Of a stretch of 54,238 nt of DNA, positions 36,568 to 45,001 are shown piece after piece. The stretch is from Planctomycetota bacterium (lineage in GTDB: Bacteria; Planctomycetota; Phycisphaerae; WQYP01): the NCBI GenBank assembly GCA_021808485.1, contig JAKBBN010000012.1, forward strand, positions 1 through 54,238, read 5' to 3'. The notes under the pieces are model-generated. The model made no database searches. It was not told where the DNA came from and saw only the letters and a list, made by a program, of their open reading frames with translations. Numbering within the stretch: the first letter of the stretch is position 1; every line of letters starts with the position of its first letter. A program made the position numbers and the translations under genes.

Positions 36568-36799
36568 TCTTGTCATCGCCGCTTGGCGGTGGCAGGCCCT
36601 TATTTGCCAGTGCCGATGGCCGTTTTTTACGGTATTTTCTCGGTAGTTTGCTGGTGTTTAAGTATTGTGCACCTTTCATCGCCTTGGGCTATCAAGGTTC
36701 GCTGAATGGTAACACAGGCTGGTATATGACATGCATCCGGACCATTTTGAATGGCCGGTATCGGAAATCGGATAGGAACCAGATAGGAACCAGACAGGT
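36568..36799 (+). promoter_or_regulatory. Structured 5' leader of the ribosomal operon
   Basis: The predicted leader folds into several stems. CATCG (36574-36578) with CGATG (36614-36618) closes two inner hairpins, one of which is TGGCA (36590-36594) with TGCCA (36605-36609). CCGT/ACGG (36620-36632) follows, then CCTTG (36682-36686) with CAAGG (36693-36697). Just before rpsJ the 11-mer GATAGGAACCA is repeated back to back (36771-36781, 36782-36792), giving multiple AGGA-type ribosome sites. In other bacteria the S10 leader is the target of L4 autoregulation; whether this one is equivalent is inference. Confidence 0.5.
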
Positions 36800-37117
36800 A
36801 TGGCGACTGCTCAGCACGAAAGAATTCGGATCCGTATGGAAGCCTATGATCATCGCGCCTTGGACGCCTCGGCGAAAGAAATCGTAGATCATGCCAAGCG
36901 CACATCCGCAAAAGTGTTGGGTCCAATACCCATTCCTACCCGAATCGAAAAATTTACTGTGCTGCGGTCTCCCCACATTGATAAAAAGAGCCGCGAACAG
37001 TTTGAAATTCGCACTCATAAGCGAATTATTGACATTCTCGAACCCAATCCGCGAACGATTGAAGCGTTGAATCGCTTGGTTGTTCCAGCGGGTGTGTTCG
37101 TGAAAATTAAGGCGTAA
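36800..37117 (+). CDS. rpsJ: 30S ribosomal protein S10
   Basis: A 105-residue S10, also known as NusE, a component of the 30S head and of antitermination complexes. The core [34 protein letters not shown] and [11 protein letters not shown] are fully conserved. It is the first gene of the operon, preceded by ACAGGT. Unlike most bacteria, tufA and fusA are not upstream; an SppA-like gene is. The next gene, rplC, lies 275 bases away, an exceptional distance within this operon. Confidence 0.98.
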   Translation: MATAQHERIRIRMEAYDHRALDASAKEIVDHAKRTSAKVLGPIPIPTRIEKFTVLRSPHIDKKSREQFEIRTHKRIIDILEPNPRTIEALNRLVVPAGVFVKIKA

Positions 37118-37392
37118 TAGGCTTGTTTAGCCTTTACGCGGCAGAAAACAGTTGGTTTTCCGTCGAAACGGCACCACCTGAGTGATCTCGGGCGGGTTGT
37201 AAATGGCCTCGGATGCTTGAGCGTTGTCTCAAGATTTGTGTCCGGGCCAGGCGATCCCGCCTCGTAAGCCGACGATTGTTAATACGTGAAAGCGTATGAA
37301 CGCGGTCGGACGGGATATCCGGGAGAACCTGACACCGCTACGCTGGCGGACAACGGGTTCCCAAGTGAGGCCTTTGACGGCTGAGGATTGCC
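37118..37392 (+). promoter_or_regulatory. Long, highly foldable rpsJ-rplC spacer, candidate cis-regulatory RNA
   Basis: Six consecutive helices can be drawn in these 275 bases. AGGCT/AGCCT (37119-37133). CCGT cgaa ACGG (37160-37171). A long arm GGCC-CGGA-CTTGAG (37205-37221) with CTCAAG-TCCG-GGCC (37228-37248). AGGCG atcc CGCCT (37249-37262). CCGAC with GTCGG enclosing ATACG/CGTAT (37269-37309). GGG-AACC with GGTTCCC enclosing CCGC/GCGG (37321-37362). The last helix ends 30 bases before the rplC start. No open frame fits. It may be an rplC/rplD autoregulatory leader or a processing site. Confidence 0.55.
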
Positions 37393-38091
37393 ATGAGCGA
37401 TAATGGTAACGGTTCTTTATTTGCCGCTATTCTTGGCCGCAAGGTCGGAATGACGCGCGTTTATGATGCTGTCGGCACGATCATTCCTGTCACCGTGGTG
37501 CAGGCTGGTCCGTGCGTGGTGACGCAAGTTAAAACGGAAGACGGCAAGGATGGTTATAACGCCATTCAGCTCGGCTTTCATGACGTAAAAGAACGTCGCA
37601 GCACCAAGCCGATTGTGGGACATTGCAAAAAAACAGGTCAAACCTCTCCCAAGCGATACTTCCGTGAAGTACGGCTTGCCGCCAAGCCGAGCATTACTGC
37701 CGGCAGCACCATTGATGTCTCCAGCTTTGACTCCATCAAATGGGTGGATGTGGTGGGCACCAGCAAGGGTAAGGGATTCCAGGGTGTCATGAAACGCTGG
37801 AATTTCGGCGGTCAGCCGGGGTCGCACGGTACCGAACGCAAACATCGTTCGCCCGGATCAATCGGTGGCGGCCAGGGAACCCGCGGTCACGGCCGGGCCA
37901 TCAAAAAAGGTAAGAAAATGGCCGGCCATATGGGCGTTGAGCAGTGCACAACGCGCAATCTGGCGCTTGTGGGCGTGGATAAAGAAAACAATCTTTTGTT
38001 GATCAAGGGTACCGTCCCTGGCGCCAACGGCGGCGTGGTGTTTGTCCGTCAGGCAAAGACCGCACGCGATACGGCCCAAGCTGCGAAATAA
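37393..38091 (+). CDS. rplC: 50S ribosomal protein L3
   Basis: A 232-residue L3, which binds 23S rRNA near the peptidyl transferase centre. Recognisable are LGRKVGMTRVYD, the GTSKGKGFQGVMKRW loop and the glycine/histidine-rich GGQPGSHGTERKHRSPGSIG extension. About ten N-terminal residues precede the usual beginning and a Lys/Ala tail follows. GAGGA lies seven bases before the ATG. Translation follows the structured spacer, so this gene would be the first controlled by it. Confidence 0.97.
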   Translation: MSDNGNGSLFAAILGRKVGMTRVYDAVGTIIPVTVVQAGPCVVTQVKTEDGKDGYNAIQLGFHDVKERRSTKPIVGHCKKTGQTSPKRYFREVRLAAKPSITAGSTIDVSSFDSIKWVDVVGTSKGKGFQGVMKRWNFGGQPGSHGTERKHRSPGSIGGGQGTRGHGRAIKKGKKMAGHMGVEQCTTRNLALVGVDKENNLLLIKGTVPGANGGVVFVRQAKTARDTAQAAK

Positions 38092-38149
38092 TGGTGAATT
38101 GGAAACGTGCCGGAAGCCTTGACGGCGTCCGTCTGATGGATGAAAAAAC

Positions 38150-38803
38150 ATGATTGAATTGCCCATCTACAACCGAACCGGCCAGGAAGTGGCTAAACTA
38201 TCTGTGGACGAAGCCCTGCTCGGTGGTCAGGTTCGTCCTGCCCTGCTTAAGCAGGCGCTGGTCATGTACCAGGCCAACAAACGCCAAGGTACCGTGGCCA
38301 CCAAGGGCCGCGGCGAAGTGGAAGGTTCCACGAAAAAGCTTTACGCCCAGAAACATACCGGCAATGCCCGCCGCGGTAATCTGCGGACGAACGTAATGAA
38401 GGGCGGCGGTATGGCGTTCGCCAAGAAACCGCGCGATTTCCGCCAGTCCATGCCGCTCAAACAACGTCGCCTCGCCCGTGATAACGCCATCCTGTCCAAA
38501 ATTCAGTCCCAAAGCATAAAAATTCTTGACGAACTAAAAGTCCAGGGTGAAAAACCAAAAACCCGGGAAATTGCCGGCGTCCTTAAGGCGCTGGACATTG
38601 ACCGCACCGTCCTGATCGCCACCGAAGGCCTGGACAAGGCGGTGCTTCTGGCCACGCGCAACATTGCCAACGCCCGTATTAAACCGGCTAGGGAAATCAA
38701 TGCGTACGACATCCTTTCCGCGCGTACCCTGCTGATGACCCGTGCCGCCATTGACGGCGTGCTGGAGGCGGCGCGGCCGCGCGTTGCCGCGGCCGGTAAC
38801 TGA
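38150..38803 (+). CDS. rplD: 50S ribosomal protein L4
   Basis: A 217-residue L4 (uL4). The internal loop that reaches the exit tunnel reads STKKLYAQKHTGNARRGNLR, and GGMAFAKKPRDFRQSMP follows as expected. In several bacteria L4 represses its own operon through a leader RNA, so it is the first candidate ligand for the structured spacers here (inference). It starts 58 bases after rplC with only a weak GGATG ahead of the ATG. Confidence 0.97.
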   Translation: MIELPIYNRTGQEVAKLSVDEALLGGQVRPALLKQALVMYQANKRQGTVATKGRGEVEGSTKKLYAQKHTGNARRGNLRTNVMKGGGMAFAKKPRDFRQSMPLKQRRLARDNAILSKIQSQSIKILDELKVQGEKPKTREIAGVLKALDIDRTVLIATEGLDKAVLLATRNIANARIKPAREINAYDILSARTLLMTRAAIDGVLEAARPRVAAAGN

Positions 38804-38861
38804 CGGAATGGTGGAATTTAATCCACGGCGGCTGATCGCCGGACTTTAAGGATTAGTGATT

Positions 38862-39146
38862 ATGGAAATGAATCTGGCAGAAATCATCAAGCGACCGCTG
38901 GTGTCGGAAAAGACCACTTTTCTGGGCACGCACCGCAACGCCTATACCTTTGAAGTGGATAGTCGTGCGGATAAACAGCTCGTCAAGCAGGCGGTTGAAC
39001 AGCTTTACAATGTGAAAGTGACCGATGTTCGCACCATCGTCGTTCCGGGAAAATCCAAACGCACCCGCTCCGGTTATAAAACCCTTTCATCCTGGAAAAA
39101 GGCGGTTGTGCAGGTGGACCCCCAGCAAAAGATCGACATATTTTGA
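38862..39146 (+). CDS. rplW: 50S ribosomal protein L23
   Basis: A 94-residue L23, located at the exit of the peptide tunnel where SRP and trigger factor dock. IIKRPLVSEKTTFLG and VEQLYNVKVTDVRTIVVPGK are typical. The ATG at 38862 is preferred to an in-frame GTG at 38856 because AAGGA is nine bases upstream of the ATG but only three from the GTG. A CGGCG/CGCCG hairpin (38826-38841) lies in the preceding spacer. Confidence 0.95.
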   Translation: MEMNLAEIIKRPLVSEKTTFLGTHRNAYTFEVDSRADKQLVKQAVEQLYNVKVTDVRTIVVPGKSKRTRSGYKTLSSWKKAVVQVDPQQKIDIF

Positions 39147-39213
39147 GCTGTGTAGTTAAGGAAGAATGACAAACGCGGTCAATCGGCCGCTCCAGATTAG
39201 CGAGAACCAATCC

Positions 39214-40080
39214 ATGGCAATCAAACAATATAAACCAACTTCCGCGGGCCGGCGTTTCAGCTCCGTCAATGCGTTTGAGGAAATCACCCGTCAGGAACCC
39301 CACAAATCCCTGACGGAACGCCGTAAAAAAACCGGCGGCCGCAATCATGCCGGATGGATTACCTGCCGGCACATCGGCGGCGGTCACAAGCAGCTTTACC
39401 GCAAAATAGATTTCAAGCGCAACAAAGACGGCGTGAAAGCCACGGTGGAATCCATTGAATATGATCCGAACCGCACCGCATTCATCGCTCTGCTGAATTA
39501 TGCCGACGGCGAAAAACGCTACATTCTGGCGCCCCTGGGCGTAAAGGTGGGGGATGTATTGGAAAGCGGCGTGAATTCGGACATTGAAAAGACCGTCGGC
39601 AACGCCATGCCGCTGGAAATCGCGCCGGTTGGTATCGACATTCACAATATTGAAGCCGTCCCGGGCAAGGGTGCGAGCTTGGTGCGCACCGCCGGCGGCG
39701 CCGCCCGCCTGATCGGTAAAGATGCGGGCTTCGCCACGATTCAGCTCCCGTCCGGTGAAGTGCGGCAAATTAACTGGAAGTGCCGTGCCACCATCGGCCA
39801 GATCGGCAACATGGACTGGATCAATATCCGGTGGGGCAAGGCCGGCCGTGTCCGGTATCGCGGCATTCGCCCGACGGTTCGCGGCGTGGCGCAAAACCCG
39901 GTCAGCCATCCGCTGGGCGGCGGTGAAGGACGTTCCGGCGGCGGTCGCCATCCGGTCAGCAAATGGGGTGTTCCGGCCAAGGGTGGTAAAACCCGGAATC
40001 CACGGAAGAATTCTTCCAGCAAAATCATCCGTCGCCGCATGACGGTGCGTTATGGAGAATCGGTTTTGAAACGCCGCTGA
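39214..40080 (+). CDS. rplB: 50S ribosomal protein L2
   Basis: A 288-residue L2, one of the most conserved large-subunit proteins. [14 protein letters not shown] is the classical N-terminus, so the start is ATG 39214; a frame beginning at 39166 would add 16 unrelated residues. Also visible are [47 protein letters not shown] and the C-terminal [15 protein letters not shown]. Slightly longer than the usual 274-280. Confidence 0.97.
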   Translation: MAIKQYKPTSAGRRFSSVNAFEEITRQEPHKSLTERRKKTGGRNHAGWITCRHIGGGHKQLYRKIDFKRNKDGVKATVESIEYDPNRTAFIALLNYADGEKRYILAPLGVKVGDVLESGVNSDIEKTVGNAMPLEIAPVGIDIHNIEAVPGKGASLVRTAGGAARLIGKDAGFATIQLPSGEVRQINWKCRATIGQIGNMDWINIRWGKAGRVRYRGIRPTVRGVAQNPVSHPLGGGEGRSGGGRHPVSKWGVPAKGGKTRNPRKNSSSKIIRRRMTVRYGESVLKRR

Positions 40081-40181
40081 TAACCAGCGTTGCCGGCCGG
40101 TGCTGTTGGGCACCGGTCGTGATGACGGAACCGCGGGGAAACGCAGTTCCGCGACAGATTTTAATCTAGGCCGAGGTAGGC
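40081..40181 (+). promoter_or_regulatory. Hairpin-bearing rplB-rpsS spacer
   Basis: The 101-base spacer holds CCGGTGC (40097-40103) with GCACCGG (40110-40116), and GGAAC-GC with GC-GTTCC (40127-40150). Spacers at this position are usually much shorter. It may be a processing or regulatory element, or simply GC-rich filler. Confidence 0.35.
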
Positions 40182-40463
40182 ATGAGTCGTAGTTCAAAAA
40201 AAGGTCCGTTCGTCGCGTATCACCTTCTGGAGAAGGTAAACAAGCTCAATGACCGGCGCAGCAAAGAGCCGATCAAGACTTGGTCCCGCGCCAGTACCGT
40301 GGTGCCGGATTTTGTCGGCCATACCTTCCTGGTGCATAACGGTCGTACCCATGTGCGGGTATTTATCACGGAAGACATGGTGGGGCATAAACTCGGCGAG
40401 TTTTCCCCCACGCGGCAGTTCCGCGGCCACACCATGGTGAAAAAGGAAGAAGCAAAGGCTTAA
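40182..40463 (+). CDS. rpsS: 30S ribosomal protein S19
   Basis: A 93-residue S19 in the 30S head. It begins [19 protein letters not shown] and contains [20 protein letters not shown] and [15 protein letters not shown], all standard. GAGGTAG directly precedes the start. Followed by rplV 44 bases downstream. Confidence 0.97.
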   Translation: MSRSSKKGPFVAYHLLEKVNKLNDRRSKEPIKTWSRASTVVPDFVGHTFLVHNGRTHVRVFITEDMVGHKLGEFSPTRQFRGHTMVKKEEAKA

Positions 40464-40507
40464 CCGCTGCGAATCGTGGTTCGCAGATAAAAGTCACGAG
40501 GTAAATC

Positions 40508-40918
40508 ATGGCATATCTATCAACATGGCGGTTCGCACGCATCTCCCCGCGCAAGGCGCGGCTGCTTGCGGATCTTATTCGTGGAAAATCCGCGGGTGAC
40601 GCCATTACACTGCTGAAATTCTCCAAACAGCGATCCGCTCTCATGGTGGCCAAAGTACTTAACGCCGCCATCGCCGACGCCGGCGAAAAAGAAGCCGACG
40701 TTGAAGATCTTTATGTCTCCCGGTCGTTTTGCGACGCCGGCCCGATTATCAAGCGGATGCAGCAGAAGGATCGCGGCAAGAGCTACGCCATTCACAAGCG
40801 GACGTGCCATATTTCCGTGGAGGTGGATGAAGGCGCCGCCGCACGGTCGGAGGCTCGCCGGGCGAAGAAACGCAACCGGGCCGGCGAACCGGCCGGAGCG
40901 GCGGAAAAAGCCGCCTGA
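40508..40918 (+). CDS. rplV: 50S ribosomal protein L22
   Basis: A 136-residue L22, whose beta hairpin lines the peptide tunnel. RISPRKARLLADLIRGKSAG and KRMQQKDRGKSYAIHKRTCH are diagnostic. After residue 112 an Ala/Arg/Lys-rich tail of about 24 residues follows, longer than in most bacteria. GAGGT precedes the ATG. Confidence 0.95.
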   Translation: MAYLSTWRFARISPRKARLLADLIRGKSAGDAITLLKFSKQRSALMVAKVLNAAIADAGEKEADVEDLYVSRSFCDAGPIIKRMQQKDRGKSYAIHKRTCHISVEVDEGAAARSEARRAKKRNRAGEPAGAAEKAA

Positions 40919-40985
40919 CGGTGAGTCATTGAATCAGCCGGGGCGTTTGCCGCGGCTGGATATGAAAAACTCTTTGAGGTCCAAC

Positions 40986-41687
40986 ATGGGTCAGAAGATC
41001 AATCCAATAGGTTTCCGCACCGGAATCACGGAAGGCTGGTCAAGCCGCTGGTTCGCTCCCAAAAAACTGTTTGGCGAACTGCTGGTGGAAGATCAGAGCA
41101 TCCGTGAATTCGTGGACAAAAAACTCAATCGCCAGGCGCCCTATGCCGCGGTGTCCCGGGTGGAAATTGAACGGACGCGTGAAGAACTCCGGGTGATCCT
41201 GCACACGGCGCGGCCCGGCGTTGTCATCGGCCCGAAAGGTGCGGAAATCGACAAGCTTCGCGACGAGCTCGAAGGCTTGACGTTGCGAAAAGTAAAGGTG
41301 GAAGTCGCCGAAATAGGCAATCCGGACATGGATGCGCGGCTGGTGGCGGAAGGCATCGCGGAACAGTTGAAAAAGCGGGCTTCCTTCCGCCGCGTGCTCA
41401 AACAAAAAGCCGATGCGTGCCGCAATGCCGGCGCCCGCGGCATCAAGATTCAGATTTCCGGCCGCATCGGTGGTGCGGAAATCGCCCGGGTTGAAAAACA
41501 GATCAGCGGCAGCATCCCGCTGCACACGCTGCAGGCCTGCATTTCCTATGGTCTGGTGCATTGCCGCACGCCGTATGGCGTTATCGGCATCAAGGTATGG
41601 ATTTACCGTGGGTTGTATGCCGAACTGGATGCCGCGGTTGAGGCCGCCGGTTCCGGTCGGGCGCCGCGGCGGCCGCGGCGCCGCTAA
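40986..41687 (+). CDS. rpsC: 30S ribosomal protein S3
   Basis: A 233-residue S3 at the mRNA entry channel. MGQKINPIGFRTGITEGWSS is the standard N-terminus, with GAGGT upstream of ATG 40986. The KH domain shows RPGVVIGPKGAEIDKLRDEL, and the C-domain ARGIKIQISGRIGGAEIAR and YGVIGIKVWIYRG. It ends in an Arg/Pro-rich tail. An upstream continuation of the frame into rplV is not translated in this frame. Confidence 0.97.
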   Translation: MGQKINPIGFRTGITEGWSSRWFAPKKLFGELLVEDQSIREFVDKKLNRQAPYAAVSRVEIERTREELRVILHTARPGVVIGPKGAEIDKLRDELEGLTLRKVKVEVAEIGNPDMDARLVAEGIAEQLKKRASFRRVLKQKADACRNAGARGIKIQISGRIGGAEIARVEKQISGSIPLHTLQACISYGLVHCRTPYGVIGIKVWIYRGLYAELDAAVEAAGSGRAPRRPRRR

Positions 41688-41785
41688 GGCTCGCGGTGCG
41701 GTGGTCTCTCTGGTTTTCGGCCGATGGCCGGATGGTTTTTGGTTGGCAGCGGGATAAATGGCCCGGTGCACATGGAGTTTGAAAT

Positions 41786-42205
41786 ATGGCAATGATGCCC
41801 GCACGTGTGAAATGGCGCAAACAGCAGCGCGGCATAATGAAGGGAAACGCCACGCGCGGCAACCGCGTGAGCTTCGGTGAATATGCCCTGCAATCGCTGG
41901 AACCCGGCCGCATCACCGGCCGGCAGATCGAAGCCGGTCGTATGGCCTGCTCCCATTACCTGGCCCGGGAAGGTCGCGTTTATATCCGTATATTCCCGCA
42001 TAAAAGCTTTTCCAAAAAACCGTTGGAAACGCGTATGGGAACCGGAAAAGGCGAACCGGAATTCTGGGCGGCGGAAGTAAAACCCGGCACAATCATTTTT
42101 GAAATTGCCGGCGTGGATGAAGCGGTCGCCAAACGGGCCTTCGCCCGCGTGGCCTGTAAAATGCCGGTGCGTTGCCGGTTTATGCATCGCCGTCACACAA
42201 TGTAA
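41786..42205 (+). CDS. rplP: 50S ribosomal protein L16
   Basis: A 139-residue L16 near the A site of the 50S subunit. ARVKWRKQQRGIMKGNATRG, FPHKSFSKKPLETRMGTGKG and the end CKMPVRCRFMHRR follow the family. GGAG lies nine bases before ATG 41786. The C-terminus HTM is slightly different from the usual, without consequence. Confidence 0.96.
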   Translation: MAMMPARVKWRKQQRGIMKGNATRGNRVSFGEYALQSLEPGRITGRQIEAGRMACSHYLAREGRVYIRIFPHKSFSKKPLETRMGTGKGEPEFWAAEVKPGTIIFEIAGVDEAVAKRAFARVACKMPVRCRFMHRRHTM

Positions 42206-42256
42206 AGGCAACTGATCCGGATCGTATCCGGGTTGATTTTAAAGAAGCGGAACGCT

Positions 42257-42493
42257 ATGGCGACAAAACGCAAACAGATGATGGATGAACTCAAGGCCCT
42301 TGACGATCAGCAGCTGCGGCAGCGCGAAGCCACTCTTCGCCGCGGTCTGTTTGATCTGCGGGCGGAAATGGTCACTTCCAAAGTGAAGGACCTGACTCGG
42401 TTAAGAAAGGACCGGCGCGAAATCGCCCGGATTCATACGCTCCTGACACAGCGCGAATCCGCGGTCGGCGCGGGTGATCAGCCGCAGCGCTGA
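42257..42493 (+). CDS. rpmC: 50S ribosomal protein L29
   Basis: A 78-residue L29, two antiparallel helices at the tunnel exit: MDELKALDDQQLRQREATLR and LTRLRKDRREIARIHTLLTQ. ATG 42257 is preferred over a TTG at 42233. A short Gly/Gln-rich tail follows the family core of about 65 residues. Confidence 0.92.
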   Translation: MATKRKQMMDELKALDDQQLRQREATLRRGLFDLRAEMVTSKVKDLTRLRKDRREIARIHTLLTQRESAVGAGDQPQR

Positions 42494-42532
42494 TTGTGTG
42501 CCACGGCAGCGATGCCGGTAATTACGGTTTGA

Positions 42533-42934
42533 ATGGAACAAAATATGACGACAGCAGCCTCCGAAATTCAGAAAACCAAACGCCGCCTGCGGCCGCGAAT
42601 CATCGGCATCGTGGCGCATGATAAAGTCAGCAAGACCCGCAAAGTGGTCGTGGAATACCTGGCCCGCCATGCCAAGTACGGCAAGTATCTCAAGCGGCAG
42701 ACCGTGCTTCATGTGCATGATGAAAAAAACGAAAGCCGCATGGGCGATCATGTGGAAGTGATGGAATGCCGGCCCTACAGCAAAACGAAATCACACCGGC
42801 TGGTCCGGATCGTGAGCCGCGGCCCCCAGATAGACTTGTCCGCGATTTCCGGCGAAGCTTCGCAAATGTTTGAAAAACGCAAGGCGGCCGCGGCCGAAGG
42901 GTCGCCCTCCGCTCCGGCGGCGGATGCCGGCTGA
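42533..42934 (+). CDS. rpsQ: 30S ribosomal protein S17
   Basis: A 133-residue S17 (129 if it starts at ATG 42545). The OB-fold core is clear: IIGIVAHDKVSKTRKVVVEY, HAKYGKYLKRQTVLHVHDE, MGDHVEVMECRPYSKTKSH. Bacterial S17 is usually 80-90 residues; the extra length is an Ala/Ser/Pro-rich C-terminal extension of about 35 residues (QMFEKRKAAAAEGSPSAP) plus a slightly long N-terminus. Confidence 0.95.
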   Translation: MEQNMTTAASEIQKTKRRLRPRIIGIVAHDKVSKTRKVVVEYLARHAKYGKYLKRQTVLHVHDEKNESRMGDHVEVMECRPYSKTKSHRLVRIVSRGPQIDLSAISGEASQMFEKRKAAAAEGSPSAPAADAG

Positions 42935-43001
42935 GGACGCCGGACGGGTCCGGTATTTGGATGTCTTGACAGGTATTGATTTCAGGTTGACTGGTGCTTA
43001 A

Positions 43002-43388
43002 ATGATTCAACAACAGACACGATTGGATATAGCGGATAACACCGGCGCCAAGCAGGTGATGTGCATCAAGGTGCTGGGCGGATCTTCCGCACGCGGCAAA
43101 TTCACGCGGAAAACCGCCGGGGTAGGCGACCTGATCGTGGTGGCCGTGAAAAAGGCCATGGCCAACGGCGACGTGAAAAAGGGTGAAGTGGCCAAGGCCG
43201 TAATCGTCCGGACCAAGCAGCCGACGCGGCGGCCGGACGGCAGCTACGTGCGGTTTGATCGCAACGCGGCGGTCCTGGTGGATGCCGAAGGCAGCCCCCG
43301 CGGCACGCGCATATTCGGCGCCGTGGCCCGTGAGCTTCGCGAAAAGAATTTCATGAAAATTGTGTCACTGGCCAGCGAAGTTGTGTGA
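43002..43388 (+). CDS. rplN: 50S ribosomal protein L14
   Basis: A 128-residue L14 at the subunit interface. [53 protein letters not shown] and [20 protein letters not shown] are canonical; a short insert RPDG is seen at about residue 77. A small hairpin CCGGA/TCCGG (42940-42953) is in the spacer before it. Confidence 0.97.
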   Translation: MIQQQTRLDIADNTGAKQVMCIKVLGGSSARGKFTRKTAGVGDLIVVAVKKAMANGDVKKGEVAKAVIVRTKQPTRRPDGSYVRFDRNAAVLVDAEGSPRGTRIFGAVARELREKNFMKIVSLASEVV

Positions 43389-43444
43389 TGAACCGAACTT
43401 GTTCCCTTCCCGGTGAACGAATTCAGGTAGTAAAGGAAAAAATT

Positions 43445-43774
43445 ATGGCAGCCCGCATTCGCAAAGATGACACCGTCTATATCCGCTCCGGCGGCGATGC
43501 CGGTCGTACAGGCAAAGTTCTTGCCGTGCTCAAGGAAAAAGACATGGTGCTCGTTGAGGGCATTAACCTGGTCTGGAAGCATATTCGCCCGACGGAAAAG
43601 AACCGCAAGGGTGGCCGCATCCAGAAGCCCGCTCCGGTGCATGTCAGCAAAGTGCAGCCGGTGGACCCGCAAACCGGCAAGGGGACCCGGGTCAAGTTTG
43701 AAATTCGCAACGGCCAGAAACATCGCGTTGCGGTGAAGACCGGCTCGGACCTTGGTGTCATTGGAAAGGCCTGA
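43445..43774 (+). CDS. rplX: 50S ribosomal protein L24
   Basis: A 109-residue L24, an assembly initiator of the 50S subunit with a KOW motif (DTVYIRSGGDAGRTGKVLAV). VEGINLVWKHIRP and GGRIQKPAPVHVSKVQPVDP follow. ATG 43445 has AAAGGA eight bases upstream; the in-frame ATG at 43385 overlaps the rplN stop and lacks similarity. Confidence 0.96.
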   Translation: MAARIRKDDTVYIRSGGDAGRTGKVLAVLKEKDMVLVEGINLVWKHIRPTEKNRKGGRIQKPAPVHVSKVQPVDPQTGKGTRVKFEIRNGQKHRVAVKTGSDLGVIGKA

Positions 43775-43836
43775 TGCCGCCTCCATGCGGCAAGGGTGTC
43801 CTGTAAAATTATAATTATGGAAACTGGTGAATAATC

Positions 43837-44607
43837 ATGGCCAAAGAAGAAAAAGAAAAGAAAGCCAAGCCCACCCGGTCGCCGGAGGAAATCGAAGCGG
43901 AAAAGGCCGCCAAGGCGGCCAAGAAGGCGGAACATGAAGCCGCGGCCAAAGCGGCGCGGGATGGATCCGGCGAACCTAAAAAGTCCAAGTCATCCAAAGA
44001 TCAGGATGAGGGCAAGGCGCAGCCGTTCCCCCAGGGCTATGTCCCGCGCCTGTACAAGCGGTATCAGGAACAGATCGCCCCGGCGTTGAGAACCGAACTT
44101 GGAATCGCCAACGCCATGAGTGTGCCGCGCGTCACCAAGGTGGTGATCAGCATGGGCTTGGGCCGGGCTATTTCCGAAAAACCCCGGCTTGAAGCCGCGG
44201 TGAAGGAATTGACCGCCATCGCCGGGCAAAAAGCCCAGATCTGCCGCGCCCGCAAGAGCGTGTCGAATTTCAAACTGCGTGAAGGCATGGAAATCGGCGT
44301 GAAGGTGACCCTCCGCGGCCAGCGGATGTGGGAATTCCTTGACCGGCTGATCAACCTTGCCATTCCCCGTGTCAAGGATTTCCGCGGTCTGTCCCCCAAG
44401 GCGTTTGACGGCCGTGGCAACTATAACCTGGGGCTTACGGAACAGACGGTATTTCCGGAAGTGCACGGCGATCAGGTGAATTTCCACCAGGGAATGGCCA
44501 TTACCATTGTGACCACCGCGGTGGATGATACGGGAGCCCGCACGCTGCTGACGCACATGGGCATGCCGTTCCGCCGGGAAGAGGCCCAGACGCGGAAAGC
44601 CGGCTGA
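43837..44607 (+). CDS. rplE: 50S ribosomal protein L5 with long charged N-terminal extension
   Basis: A 256-residue L5, which binds 5S rRNA. The family core of about 180-190 residues begins near residue 66 (VPRLYKRYQEQIAPALRTEL) and continues with VPRVTKVVISMGLGRAISEK, FKLREGMEIGVKVTLRGQRM and FPEVHGDQVNFHQGMAITIV. Residues 1-65 are an unusual Lys/Glu/Ala-rich, probably helical extension with no counterpart in ordinary L5. The nearest start inside the core is absent, so the extension is probably translated. A TGCCGC/GCGGCA hairpin (43775-43792) precedes the gene. Confidence 0.95.
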   Translation: MAKEEKEKKAKPTRSPEEIEAEKAAKAAKKAEHEAAAKAARDGSGEPKKSKSSKDQDEGKAQPFPQGYVPRLYKRYQEQIAPALRTELGIANAMSVPRVTKVVISMGLGRAISEKPRLEAAVKELTAIAGQKAQICRARKSVSNFKLREGMEIGVKVTLRGQRMWEFLDRLINLAIPRVKDFRGLSPKAFDGRGNYNLGLTEQTVFPEVHGDQVNFHQGMAITIVTTAVDDTGARTLLTHMGMPFRREEAQTRKAG

Positions 44608-44668
44608 TCGTCCGGCCCGCGAAATGAATCATCGAATTTAAGGACGTTTGGAAAAAGGCGAAAAATTC

Positions 44669-44938
44669 ATGGCAACAACAGCATGGAAAAACCGGTATAA
44701 AAAGCGGGCCGAACTGGTGGCCAAGTATGCGGAACTGCGCCGCAAACTGAAAAAGGAAAAAAACTACGCCGCCCTGGCCAAGCTGCCGCGCGACTCCAGC
44801 CCCACCCGGCTGGCCCGCCGCTGTGAAATCACCGGCCGCCGCCGCGGTTACTACCGCAAGTTCCGTGTGTCGCGCCTGGTTCTGCGGCAACTGGCCGCGG
44901 ATGGAAAAATTCCCGGATTGAAGAAAAGCTCGTGGTAA
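44669..44938 (+). CDS. rpsN: 30S ribosomal protein S14, zinc-independent form
   Basis: An 89-residue S14 in the 30S head. It carries [20 protein letters not shown] but only a single Cys, so the CxxC...CxxC zinc ribbon of the short form is missing; the length agrees with the zinc-free long form. ATG 44669 has AAGG upstream; a TTG at 44648 is less likely. Confidence 0.95.
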   Translation: MATTAWKNRYKKRAELVAKYAELRRKLKKEKNYAALAKLPRDSSPTRLARRCEITGRRRGYYRKFRVSRLVLRQLAADGKIPGLKKSSW

Positions 44939-45001
44939 ACAGCCCGGCGGATCGCACAAAAAGCCTGCACCGCCCGAACATGAAAAGAACAAGAGGACCC
45001 C

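Noticed and set aside
38983..40197. 404-codon open frame on the minus strand
   Set aside because: Antisense shadow of rplB and rplW.
40701..40985. N-terminal continuation of the rpsC frame
   Set aside because: It overlaps rplV in another frame and S3 has a standard N-terminus at 40986 with a ribosome binding site.
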